A stretch of 64,000 nt of DNA, taken from the NCBI RefSeq assembly GCF_042242105.1, contig NC_092019.1, forward strand, positions 19,954,828 to 20,018,827, in the 5' to 3' direction. The translations under genes were made by a program, and so were the position numbers. This stretch comes from Pempheris klunzingeri. Lineage: Eukaryota; Chordata; Actinopteri; Acropomatiformes; Pempheridae. Positions 12,201-21,859 of this stretch are shown in pieces (the first letter of the stretch is position 1; each line of letters begins with the position of its first letter). The notes beneath the pieces are model-generated. The model searched no databases and was not told the DNA's origin. It was given only the letters and a program-made list of their open reading frames with translations.

Positions 12201-15200
12201 CAAGCTGACAGTTCATCTATAGACATTTGCGGTTTAAAACAATTTGCTGGGCTTTAGCCTATTCCAAACATCACTTTAATCCATTAGTACACTTACGGTC
12301 AATGTCAAACTGACACATTCAGTGCTGCCAACACTCCTCTTCCCAGTCTAGTGTGCACCTTGTGCTTGCAGTGCTGCTACAATAAACATTTTGACTGACA
12401 CCCTTACAAAATGCATCTAACAGAGACTAAACGTGGTTAACAAGAATGGAAAGTGTGGTAATTGGGAAGTTCTTATCAGTGAACGTGATATATGCTCTTT
12501 AATCCTTCAAACCGAACTGTCAGCGATACTGCTTTTCAGTCCTGCTAACGTTGTGGCTGCAGGGATGGAAATGTCAGCCTCTCTGTAGACCACCCTGGTC
12601 CAGACATAAACATCTCAACATCTATCAGATGGATTGCCATGATATTTTGCACAGACATTCATACCACCCCCGGAATGAATCCTAATGACTTTGGTGATCT
12701 CTTGGCATTCAATTTGGGCACCACCCGCAGGCATTTGTGGCTTTATGTGAAATATCTTTGCAGCTATGAAATGGATTACCATGAAATTTACACACATTAA
12801 TGTGCCCCTTATTTGTAACAACTCTGGTGATCACATTCCCTCTAGCGTCACCGTTCGGTCAAAATTATTACTTTAGTTTATGATTAGATACCTGCAAAAC
12901 CAATGACATTCCCATTAGTGTCAGCTGCTCTTTGTTAACTAGCTAAATGTTAGCATGTTAACACGCTAACCTATGGTTCACTATGGTGAAAATGATATAT
13001 TAAACATTAAACAGCAAGTGAGCATGTCATTGCGAGCATGTTAGTATTCTGATGCTAGCATTTAGTTCAAAGCAATAGCCTCACATTAGCCCTCTGGCAT
13101 GACTGTAGACTTGTTCAAGTGACATACTGGGCTAAATGCAGACTTTCACTAGGTTTTTAATCAGGGACAAGACATGAAAAATACAACATAGGCTGTGTCA
13201 GCCTTGTGTAACTCTCTCAATGACATCTACAGCCATTTAGTTGGTGTTGGCCTCCAACATCTTTAAAAAGCCCTTTTCCTTCGCATTGTTCCCCTTGGGT
13301 GTCCACTGCTCGAGAGGAAAAGTGTTTCACTTTGATCATACATTATTCAAAGTCGCTGAATTCTCTGGTTGTGTCTTAAAATATTCAACTTAAGCACTTT
13401 TTATGTACATGTCACTTCAGGTCCAATGTTCCTCTGCTGCTTTTGTTCATCAATTGCAAACACTCATTTCTAACTGAGCCATTAACTGTGTGCTGCAAAA
13501 GTCTCCAGCGGGGCAGCACCACTCCTACAGTGTGATGCTATTTGTCATGAAAATGAAAGAATTCAAACATGGTTCTTTACACACACATCCCGTACGAACG
13601 GATGTGCTTAAATGGCTAACTGTGGTGCAGACTGTAAACAGTAGTACCATAACATGGTACTAGGGTAGAGAAACCAGACGCCTGATGTCATGCTATGCTT
13701 CAGGGCCACAAAAGGTCAAAATGGTGCATGACTAACTTGTTTTGCAAATTATGAAAAACATTTTTTGAGGAGGAGGTATCTGCAGTCCCATCAGCTGTAA
13801 CAACCTTTGAAGATGATATAATGTGGGTCCTACTGAGCTGTTTTCTTCTTTGAAATCTCAAACTTTAATTAGAAACCACAGGATCATATTGTCGCACTTA
13901 CTGTCGGGCCTCCGTAAGGTCATCTGTAAATGCTGAGTGTGCTATCTTTTTTTTAATTGCAGTAAAATATTGAATGGAAACCAACAAGGCATGTGTCTTT
14001 CTGCATGTTTTCCTAGGTTGCATTTCACATCCAGCCATACAGAGGACGAAATGACCAGAGTGTGCATGACAACATCAAGTATATCATTGACAGGTAGGCA
14101 CTTGTCTGGTTGCTCCTCTTCGTCACTGACTCAACTTCAACAGAGAACCATTAAGATTTCATGCACAGTTGAAAGAGCAGCGGTTACCAAAGTGATGTAC
14201 TTTTAGAACGCATTTCTGATTATATAAGGCCAGTTTGATGACTTATGAATGAGTTTTTGAGTTTTTTAAGAATTGAGGTTGCTCCGAAAAGAAGCACCTT
14301 TCAAGTACATACGAACTGAAAACGAATTTGAAGAAGAAATATCAGGCAAATCTTCACATTTCCCCTCGATTTGTGATTTTGATTGGACAGCCATGTTTGG
14401 CGAACCTGCCTTTAGGTCCGCAGCAAGATAACCCATCACCTGCTGCTCAGGTTGTCATTAAATGAAGAGTCCGTTACCCTCATACCCTTTATCTACCAAA
14501 ACAATCAGGTCATGATTTTCCCTTGATCAACATGACTATTCATGATAAGGTATCCTGAAAGGTATTGGCTTGGTTTCCATTACGTTTGCTGTGGACATTC
14601 ATGCTACCCAGAGGATATATGTTAATATTTTGGTGACCCGATAAACCGTCTTTAACCACTTAACACATAGTTTCCCCTGTTGTTTAAATCTGCAACAGTT
14701 TGCCACTTAGGGGCAGTGGGAACAAGGCATTTTAAGTTGATATAGTGAACTTCTAAGCCAACAGTGGCTTATTTACACATCCAGCAGTTAAGGAGCAAAT
14801 GTATTAGTCATTTGGAGTCACGTATCTGGGCACCCACTGAATCTAAGTAAAATATGCACTCTACTTTTAGCTCTGATTTTGGTCTCCACCATCTCCTGAG
14901 GGAAATATCCAGATCTTTAGCTGCTAGATGCTCCACTATGTTAAGCAGCAAGTCTCTAACTGTGTCTATCTGCCGCTTGGTGCTGAGCAGGTAGTGGACA
15001 GTGAGTTTGTAAAGCTTTTTCATCAAAAACAGAACCGCAGTGAGGTTAGTTTTAAGTGGGATAATTGACATTCACCCTGGACCCAGTGGCATCCTTTTAC
15101 TGAGTTTCACCCCAGTTAGCTCACTTCCCAGCCTTAACTGCTGGCGGCTGGTTTAGTTACTGTAAATTACTGTTTAATAGACAGAAAAACAATTGCATTT

Positions 15201-16407
15201 CAATGCCTTCATGCTGACTGGACAATATTAGTAAAAAATCTGATTAAAAAATTATACTAAATTGATTTCATGTAACACACCTATTTTGATTATTTATTTA
15301 TTTCACATAAATATTTTGATTAAAAATAATAACCGTTTTGAATAGCTTTCATGTGACTCCAAGTGCTTATTGTATTTTATATAAATTGTTCCAACAGCGC
15401 TAAAATCCAAGAGGATGTGTCCTATGTGGCCTGTGTAGTAATACTTTTCATTTCAACTAAATAAACTGCACACTAGCCAAAGGAGATAAGCCTTTTATAT
15501 TTTTAACATGACTTTTCTTCAGGGCCAACTTGAAACACGAGAAATACGATAATGCAACAGTTTAACAAACCGTTTTTAAGTGATTTTAATGACCTCATGG
15601 TCTTTACCAACAGATTCTGGAGAAAGCTTTCATGCTTAGCCTCAACACTCAAAATCATCAGTTTTTGCGCATTCCTATAAAGCCTCTTGACTTTAATCAA
15701 TTAATCATGAATCAACTGTTTCAGCACCAATTTACAGTGTTATCATTTCACCGTATTATTGTCTTTGAAGGTATGGTGATCATGGAGCCTTCTACAAGTT
15801 TACCTCCAGCACAGGGAAGAGTCTTCCTCTGTTTTACATCTACGACTCCTACCTAACTCCACCGGAGTCCTGGTCTGAATTTCTGACCCCCACAGGGTCC
15901 CATAGTGTGCGTGGCTCAGCCTATGACTCCATGTTCATTGCCCTCATCGTGGAGGAGCGCCACAAGCACGACATCCTCGCAGGCGGCTTCGACGGCATGT
16001 ACACTTATTTCGCCTCCAACGGTTTCTCCTTCGGCTCCTCTCACCAAAACTGGAAGGCCATCAAAGCTTTTTGTGACGGCAACAATCTCCTCTTCATCCC
16101 CAGCGTTGGACCCGGGTACATCGACACCAGCATCCGGCCATGGAACAACCACAACATGCGGAACAGGGTGAACGGCCGTTACTATGAGACCGCCCTGCAG
16201 GCGGCGCTCAACGTGAGGCCAGAGGTCGTCACCATCACATCTTTTAATGAGTGGCACGAGGGGACGCAGATAGAGAGGGCGGTGCCCAAAAAGACTGTGA
16301 CCCGTGTGTACTTGGACTATCAGCCACATGGACCCGATCACTACCTGGAGTTGACCCGGCGCTGGGCGGAGCAGTTCAACAAGGAGAAGGAGCAGTGGCT
16401 CATGTGA
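3268..16407 (+). CDS. maneal: Glycoprotein endo-alpha-1,2-mannosidase-like protein (GH99), 4 coding exons
   Basis: Coding exons are 3268-3778, 6178-6287, 14017-14093 and 15771-16407 (stop TGA), all with GT-AG borders and matching phase, giving 444 aa against about 457 in human. The start at 3268 is chosen over the in-frame ATG at 3175 because it puts a short basic tip (ARLRRK) before a hydrophobic signal anchor at residues 9-27, as expected for a type II Golgi membrane protein. GH99 landmarks follow in order: FYYTWYGNP, HWDHILVPHWD, LSWYPPG, HIQPYRGRND, FDGMYTYFASNG, and SFNEWHEGTQIE, whose Glu393 and Glu396 correspond to the paired catalytic glutamates of MANEA. The family trims glucosylated mannose from N-glycans in the Golgi; activity of the -like paralogue is less well established. 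Intron 2 is large (7.7 kb). The protein is clearly MANEAL rather than MANEA by synteny with YRDC and MTF1. Confidence 0.96.
3779..6177 (+). other. MANEAL intron 1; possible conserved regulatory DNA at 5030-5480 and 5760-5860
   Basis: No exon or transposon ends are visible. The stretch 5030-5480 and the shorter 5760-5860 are of balanced composition, free of obvious repeats, and contain homeodomain-type cores (for example TAATTACC followed by TAATGGATTA near 5813-5828). That is the look of vertebrate conserved non-coding elements, but conservation cannot be tested here. Confidence 0.3.
6312..6333. repeat. (GT)n microsatellite in MANEAL intron 2
   Basis: A pure GT run starting about 25 bp downstream of the MANEAL exon 2 donor. 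Confidence 0.9.
7330..7545 (-). mobile_element. LINE reverse-transcriptase fragment in MANEAL intron 2
   Basis: The minus-strand reading frame includes GVPQGSVIGLLLFSLYINN, the unmistakable reverse-transcriptase core of non-LTR retrotransposons (consensus GVPQGSVLGPLLFLLYIND). Only about 65 codons remain before stops, and the catalytic YADD box is missing, so this is a decayed 5'-truncated copy. Neighbouring sequence at 7100-7330 may belong to the same insertion. It lies antisense to MANEAL. Confidence 0.75.
12580..13112. repeat. Dispersed percomorph repeat with TTAGCATGTTAAC-type tail
   Basis: The block begins with CATCTATCAGATGGATTGCC, continues with an ACTTTGGTGATC-type phrase, and ends in the TTAGCATG/GCTAAC-rich tail. 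I recognise this combination as a high-copy interspersed repeat in percomorph fish genomes. The opening motif occurs twice (12626 and 12771), suggesting an internal duplication. No transposase or RT ORF is present, so the class is unassigned. Confidence 0.65.
14565..15155. repeat. Dispersed teleost repeat in MANEAL intron 3
   Basis: The phrases CCAGATCTTTAGCTGCTAGA, ATGCTCCACTATGTTAAGCAG, GTGCTGAGCAGGTAGTGGAC and GATAATTGACATTCAC in this order match a repeat I know from many percomorph genomes. The boundaries are approximate. No intact coding region is present, so it appears to be a non-autonomous element of unknown class. Confidence 0.6.
15156..15770 (+). other. Rest of MANEAL intron 3, nothing specific
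   Basis: AT-rich intronic DNA up to the exon 4 acceptor (TTGTCTTTGAAG at 15759-15770). No other exon or repeat was recognised. Confidence 0.5.
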
Positions 16408-18300
16408 GCTTTCATCAAACTGACTCGAAACAGCATGCTCTACAGGAAGTGTGTGTTCACATGCAGGAGAGAGAGAGGACACTGTGTCCTGTGGTGAAGT
16501 GACCGTCTTGGTTGGCATTAAAGGGTTATTATTAAAGGGGGATTTTGATCCTTTCTTCCATCGACAGCCCCGACTCCTAAACTGCTCTATGATCTCCATT
16601 CACTTAATGCAACTTAATGAACAATTGTCTCACACACGCTCGCCGTCTAACAAACTCCTGCCTGACATTTTCATAAAAACTGTGTGTCACCAGGTAAGGG
16701 CCTCATTTCTCTGCAGTTAGATAATAGATAGATGGCAACAGTGAGACACTTTTATGGTTTTGCTTTCATCCACAAAAGGTCACAAAAAGACACTAATGCA
16801 GATCCTCCCTTTATCCTGATTCAGAGTGTGTTTAGACGGTGATGACATGGTGTTTTAAAAGCAGTAAAAAGGTGTTAAGACACGCAACTGAAGGGAGATT
16901 TTATTGCAGCTGTCGTGCAAAAATTCTTTTTTTATTCTGTATCTTCATCATGACGTCTTTCTGGCAAACAGTTGGTTGAGAGGACTGATACCACTCTCAT
17001 ATTTGACTGTTAAATGTGAAGCTACGGCCAGCAGTCAGTTAGCTTAGCTTAGCTTAGCATAGCTTAGCATAGCATGACAAGACTGGAGATGAGTTCTAAA
17101 GGTTTATTCCGCCCAAATATTCTACTGCATTTCTAGGACCTTAGATTTCTGTGACACTGGTTGGACAACCAAGGACCTTATTTCTGGGACCCATGGACAA
17201 GATGGACGACAATCAGAGTGTGAGTACTGAATGTGAAAAACTTTTTGTTTGCTTAATGTTCAACTAATCTGGTGTCTTAAATTGGACACCAAAGTCAGCA
17301 TTAGCTAGCCAAAGTGTGTGTAGCTAACTATGATAGGGTTGAAGGCATTACAAGCTTAATTTAGAACACACTGTTTACTTGTTTAATGAAATCTAAGTGA
17401 GGTTAGCATAAAGGGTTGTTCTGGGAAATTAGTTCCTTTCAATCATGTCCATCTCCAACCTATTGAGTCTAATTAATTTAATTGCTGAGTTAGATATTAC
17501 CCACACACTAGGTTATTTCCTACTTCTATATTTATTTTAATACATTACTATTATTTATTATTGTAAAGGTATTTTCCGTGATAAATCGTTGTTGTGTCAT
17601 TTATTATAGTTTCTCATAATCATTTAATGACATTCTTTTAAAAAATCGTCAAAACAAGGTAGCATTACCCTTTTAGGTTATTTTTATAGAAAATAAGAAA
17701 ACCTGCCAAACACTGTAGAACAGTTTTCTATAGAGCTGGATCTGCCTGTCACCACACACCGGTTAAGAGCGCGTTTGAAATACATATTTAAAAATCTCAA
17801 CAATAGAAACATGCTCTATTCAAATCTGTAATCTCTTAGCTCTCAGTAGCTTTTTCTCTCTTAGTCATTTTTCAGTTGTCAACGCAGAAAAAAGCAGAAG
17901 TTACAACATGTCTTCTTTGGAATGTAGCCAACAGAATATTTCTGATTAAAATCAAAGCTGTGGTGGAAATTACTCTTTAATTCTTCATCTTTCTACGTGT
18001 GTGGTCATTTTGTCTGTTTCTCTATCCTATGATGTGCTGCTTGTATTTGAAACTGACCAGGCTCACTGATTATGTTGTCAGGACAGTAAATGAGTCAATT
18101 TCAGGATTTACAGTTAAACTGCTTGAATTGATTTTCACATTTGCCTCAATGACACGATAACTTTCTCATTGTTCCTCATTTGAAAAGTAAAGATTGAACC
18201 AATGCCGCTAATGTGCACCATCACTGACACTATGAGGATTAATTATCTGAATTATGGAGCTGATTCATCATCTGAGGACAAAATTAAGGAGGAATATTGT
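16408..18300 (+). other. MANEAL 3' UTR and 3' flank
   Basis: Non-coding DNA after the MANEAL stop. An ATTAAA at about 16531 is a weak poly(A) signal candidate; AATAAA first appears clearly at 18424 and 18996, so the UTR could be short or about 2 kb long. A (TTAGC)n-like stretch at 17039-17075 (AGCTTAGCTTAGCATAGC) is the remnant of a fish repeat in which TTAGCTTAGCATA precedes GACTGGA. No gene was seen. Confidence 0.45.
17039..17075. repeat. TTAGC pentamer cluster, dispersed-repeat remnant
   Basis: Five TTAGC or ATAGC pentamers in tandem, followed by GACAAGACTGGAGATG. The word order matches a short piece of a common teleost repeat. It is too short to classify. Confidence 0.6.
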
Positions 18301-18309
18301 TCAAACTAA

Positions 18310-19005
18310 AAAGTTACTGTTACTCATTTTACTTTGCATTTTAGTAACTCTTCTAGTTACCTAACTAAAAAGTTAAGACAAACTTTAAAATGAATAGTCG
18401 GAGGTTTATAAGGAGAATGTTAAAATAAAAGCCTCAAACAATGGGATTCTACTGTATGTGACAGATGAGTCTACTCCTCTCTAGTAAAGTCACATGTGCT
18501 TGGTATACAGATTAGACAATATGGTGGATGTAACAATGTCAGTAAAAACTCCTCATGAAGCAGTCGAGAGCATCTGCATCAGCACAAAGGGCCGGGGCTG
18601 GTTTTGTGTTTCATTATTGAACCTACTGGTGTTAACAACCAATGTTTAGTCACAATTCATTCACACAATGCAGCACTGACGGACTGCATTCATTCATTCT
18701 GACACAAACCATACATTTTTATTTACATTACATGTTAGTTACTTTTTAAAGTTTCTTTTCTAAAACATAACTATTTACGGTTACTTTTCCAAAAGGTTAT
18801 TTTTAAGTTGCTCTATGTTGTAGTTACTTTTTGGTTGCTTTCTTTAGTTACTTTGCATTATAGTTACTTTTTTTACTTTTCCTAAGTTTTAAAGATAACA
18901 TTTCTTTTTAAATTACTTTCCCATAGTTACTTTGCTTTCAAGTTATTTTCCAACAAGTTACTCTTTTTAGTTAAGTTGCATTTCAGTTACTTTTTAATAA
19001 AAATT
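18310..19005. repeat. Degenerate GTTACTTT-rich satellite-like DNA
   Basis: Words such as AGTTACTTT, GTTACTTTG and AGTTACTTTTT recur irregularly, densest at 18727-18992, with spacings near 20-40 bp. A thinner block of TTACTTT words lies at 18310-18380. No clean period is visible by eye, so this is a decayed tandem array or the inside of an old element. It sits between MANEAL and the 3' end of YRDC. Confidence 0.5.
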
Positions 19006-19356
19006 CAATTTGTGAAGCCAGTAATTTGTCTTCTTAAACTACATTTTCAAATAGAATTGAAAATGAATTTAATAATGTATTTTTAAAATGATGTACTTAA
19101 TTATTTATCTATTGATTAATAAATTAATTTGTAAGCTAATTTATTAACATCTATTTTAACTTAACAGTCAGTTAATTAATGAAATGCTTCATCACTATTT
19201 CTGTGGCACATGTGCTCCTACATGCAGGACTCTCCTCATCCTGCCTTCTGTTAAACGTGCTGTCAGACAGGGACTTTCGAGATTAAAAGTACCTCGACTT
19301 GTCTTGATAATAATTAAACATGAATAAGACTGTGATACTGAAAAAAAAAAAAAACT

Positions 19357-19362
19357 TTTATT
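19357..19362 (-). terminator. Candidate YRDC polyadenylation signal (AATAAA)
   Basis: The complement reads CAATAAAAG followed by a T-rich run, a normal arrangement for signal plus U-rich downstream element. It would give YRDC a 3' UTR of about 750 nt. Other signals cannot be excluded. Confidence 0.4.
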
Positions 19363-20105
19363 GCGGCTGTGTCAAGGTTAGACAGTCCATCAAAACAAGA
19401 TTACTTCATAATGAGAATTATAAAAATGCTCCAATGTCTAACGTGCAAGTGGGCAGATTAATTTGATATCGTACATCCACTTGGTCCACGTGCTAACAGT
19501 AGTCTGAAATGTTACAGTATTTTCCATCTTGTAAACATAAAGCTACAAAATGAAACAGGGTGATTGGAACTGTAGCAGGTGACCAGTTCTAGTGCCTTAA
19601 ACTGTTAGACTGACAACAAGTGGATAAAATAAATACAGGGGACTCAGAATCTAATTTAAAATAATAGTTTTAGTTTGAAGTCCTGAATTATTCAGACTAT
19701 AAAAGAGGTGCCCGCTACACCTCCAACCAAACACCAACCATTATAGACACCTTAAGTCCCAGTAAAAACTCAGACCATTGTATTCTCAGATAAGCCACGG
19801 TGCTTTGACAATACAAAAAGATAAATAGTTTTACTTTCATGCAAAAAAAAAAGAAGAAAAAAAACATCCTCATGAATCTCACATAATCCCATGACAGTAG
19901 ACACGTAAGGCAGCAAATATCAGAAGCAAAAGTTAATCCAGTCACCAGACCGATGTCGACCATCAGCGCTCCAGCTGTTCCTGAGTTCTAGTCTTTTCAG
20001 GGACCTGAATATCTTAAAGAGTGTGGTCTCTTCTGGAGGGGGCCCCCGGGTAGAAGGCAGTTGTGCGTCTCAGTGTGTTTTTGTGGTGTGCTGAGAGGTC
20101 AGAGG

Positions 20106-21822
20106 TCAGTCTTCCCCCGGGTCCTCCGACAGTCCATATTTGTGCTCCAGCACGTCGACCGTAGCAGAAAGGGCACTGAAAAGAGCAGAGAGTCATTTCT
20201 CCTTTAGTGTCCTTCAGCGTGAACCTGGGAGGTTTGGTGAGAGTCACAAAGAACACAAACCAACAAACCTGCTCTGTAATTTTATCACCTGTTTGTGGTG
20301 AGACAGTGAAGCAAACTGCAGCCATGTTCTGCTGTTAAACTCACAACTCCAGGTCTTTTAAACCGAGACTCTGTTTTTACATTTTTTGGGTTGAAGACTG
20401 TTTTTGTGCCAATCAAATAGAGACGGCCCTCTGATTGGCCGACAGAGAGAGAGGGGCCCTCTGATTGGCCAAAGTACTTCACTCACTTTACTTTGCACTT
20501 TTTCAAAATTTCTTTTCCAAATGATTTACTTTTTTGGTCACTTTAAATGACTTCAATGACTTTTATTACTTTACTGTTACCGTACTACTGTACTATGTAC
20601 TCTTACATGTTACTTTACATGAATGTATTTAATCATTAATCTACTTTTAATGACTTTCCATTGTAATTACTTTTGGAAAAAACTTAATTTTTTATTTAGT
20701 TCCTTGTGAAAGCTCACTGGGTCTCAGTAGAAACTCACCAGCCCGGTCTGATGATGCGGTATTTGCCGAGAACCGACAGGTCGACCACCGTCGATCCCAG
20801 GCGGCTCTGGTCTCCTATTGGTCCGCCATCCACCACCACTGCTAGTCTGGGCCACAGTTCCTGGAACTCCTTCAGGGGGAAAAATAAAGATGAAAAAAAA
20901 AAACAATCAAACCAAACAAAGAAAAACTCCTCTGACCTGAATCACGATACAGAGAAACTCACTGAATCAAACTTTAAAAACATACTGTTTTTCTTTCCCT
21001 GCACGTGTTCACTTACATCTACAGCCACGGTGCTGGTGTGTGAGCTGATGTTGGCGCTGGTGAGTGCGAGTGGCTCCCCGCACATCTGGCAGAGGCGTCT
21101 CATGAAGGCGTGGTCGGGGATACGGACGCCTACGAGCTGAGGAGCACATGGACACGGACAGAGATGACCGGCACCGATCAATAAGCCTCATGTTTGATTT
21201 TTTTTTTTTTACCTTCGGTGGCATCCCGTGTTTGGGGCGGACTTACTGAGGTAAAGGGGTTGAGATCCGCGTTCAGTGCTTCGGATCTTTCGAAAACCAG
21301 GGTGACGGGACCAGGCAGCAGCTCGCCTAACAGTGCGCTCTTCACCGGCACCTTACAGTACCTGTCCGTGGAGACGAGAACGAGCCACGGTTATACTGAG
21401 CAGTGCTTTAACAGCCGGTGTCACTGTGCTGTAATTCCTGCTCTGATAAATCCAAGTTAGAGAGTACGGAGGAGGACTCCAGGATGCCGTCATGTCCTCT
21501 GCATTAATAAATGATTTAATGAATACTGAGGCTTCTCTGTGACAGCAGGTGTGCCTGTCACTCAAAATATAAAATGCATCTTGTTGGTGGCGTCTCAGCT
21601 TCTGCTACGTGCGACTCCTCTGTGTATGACTAATACACTCATGTAACATGGCAGGTCTACACAGAGAACTATCACACTTCTGACAGACTGACGCCAAAGT
21701 GTCACTTAACACCCATGTTTCAAAATTACAAAAAAAAAAAATTCTACCATCACAAATATGAGCAAATCATGTTCCCTGTTCACCACCACAGGTCGTCCTC
21801 TCGTTCTGGTGGTAAAACAGCA

Positions 21823-21859
<37 letters not shown>

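Larger units (their letters stand above)
6334..14016 (+). other. MANEAL intron 2: large intron with repeats and possible enhancers
   Basis: The 7.7-kb intron holds a LINE fragment (7330-7545), a dispersed repeat (12580-13112), and repeat-free stretches at 7700-8110, 9000-9310 and 11740-12000 that could be conserved regulatory DNA. No exon-like ORF with splice signals or recognisable protein was found between exons 2 and 3. A phrase near 10265-10320 resembles a common fish repeat but is too short to assign. Confidence 0.5.

Noticed and set aside
15916..16599. 227-codon minus-strand ORF
   Set aside because: It lies antisense to MANEAL exon 4, whose plus-strand frame is clearly GH99.
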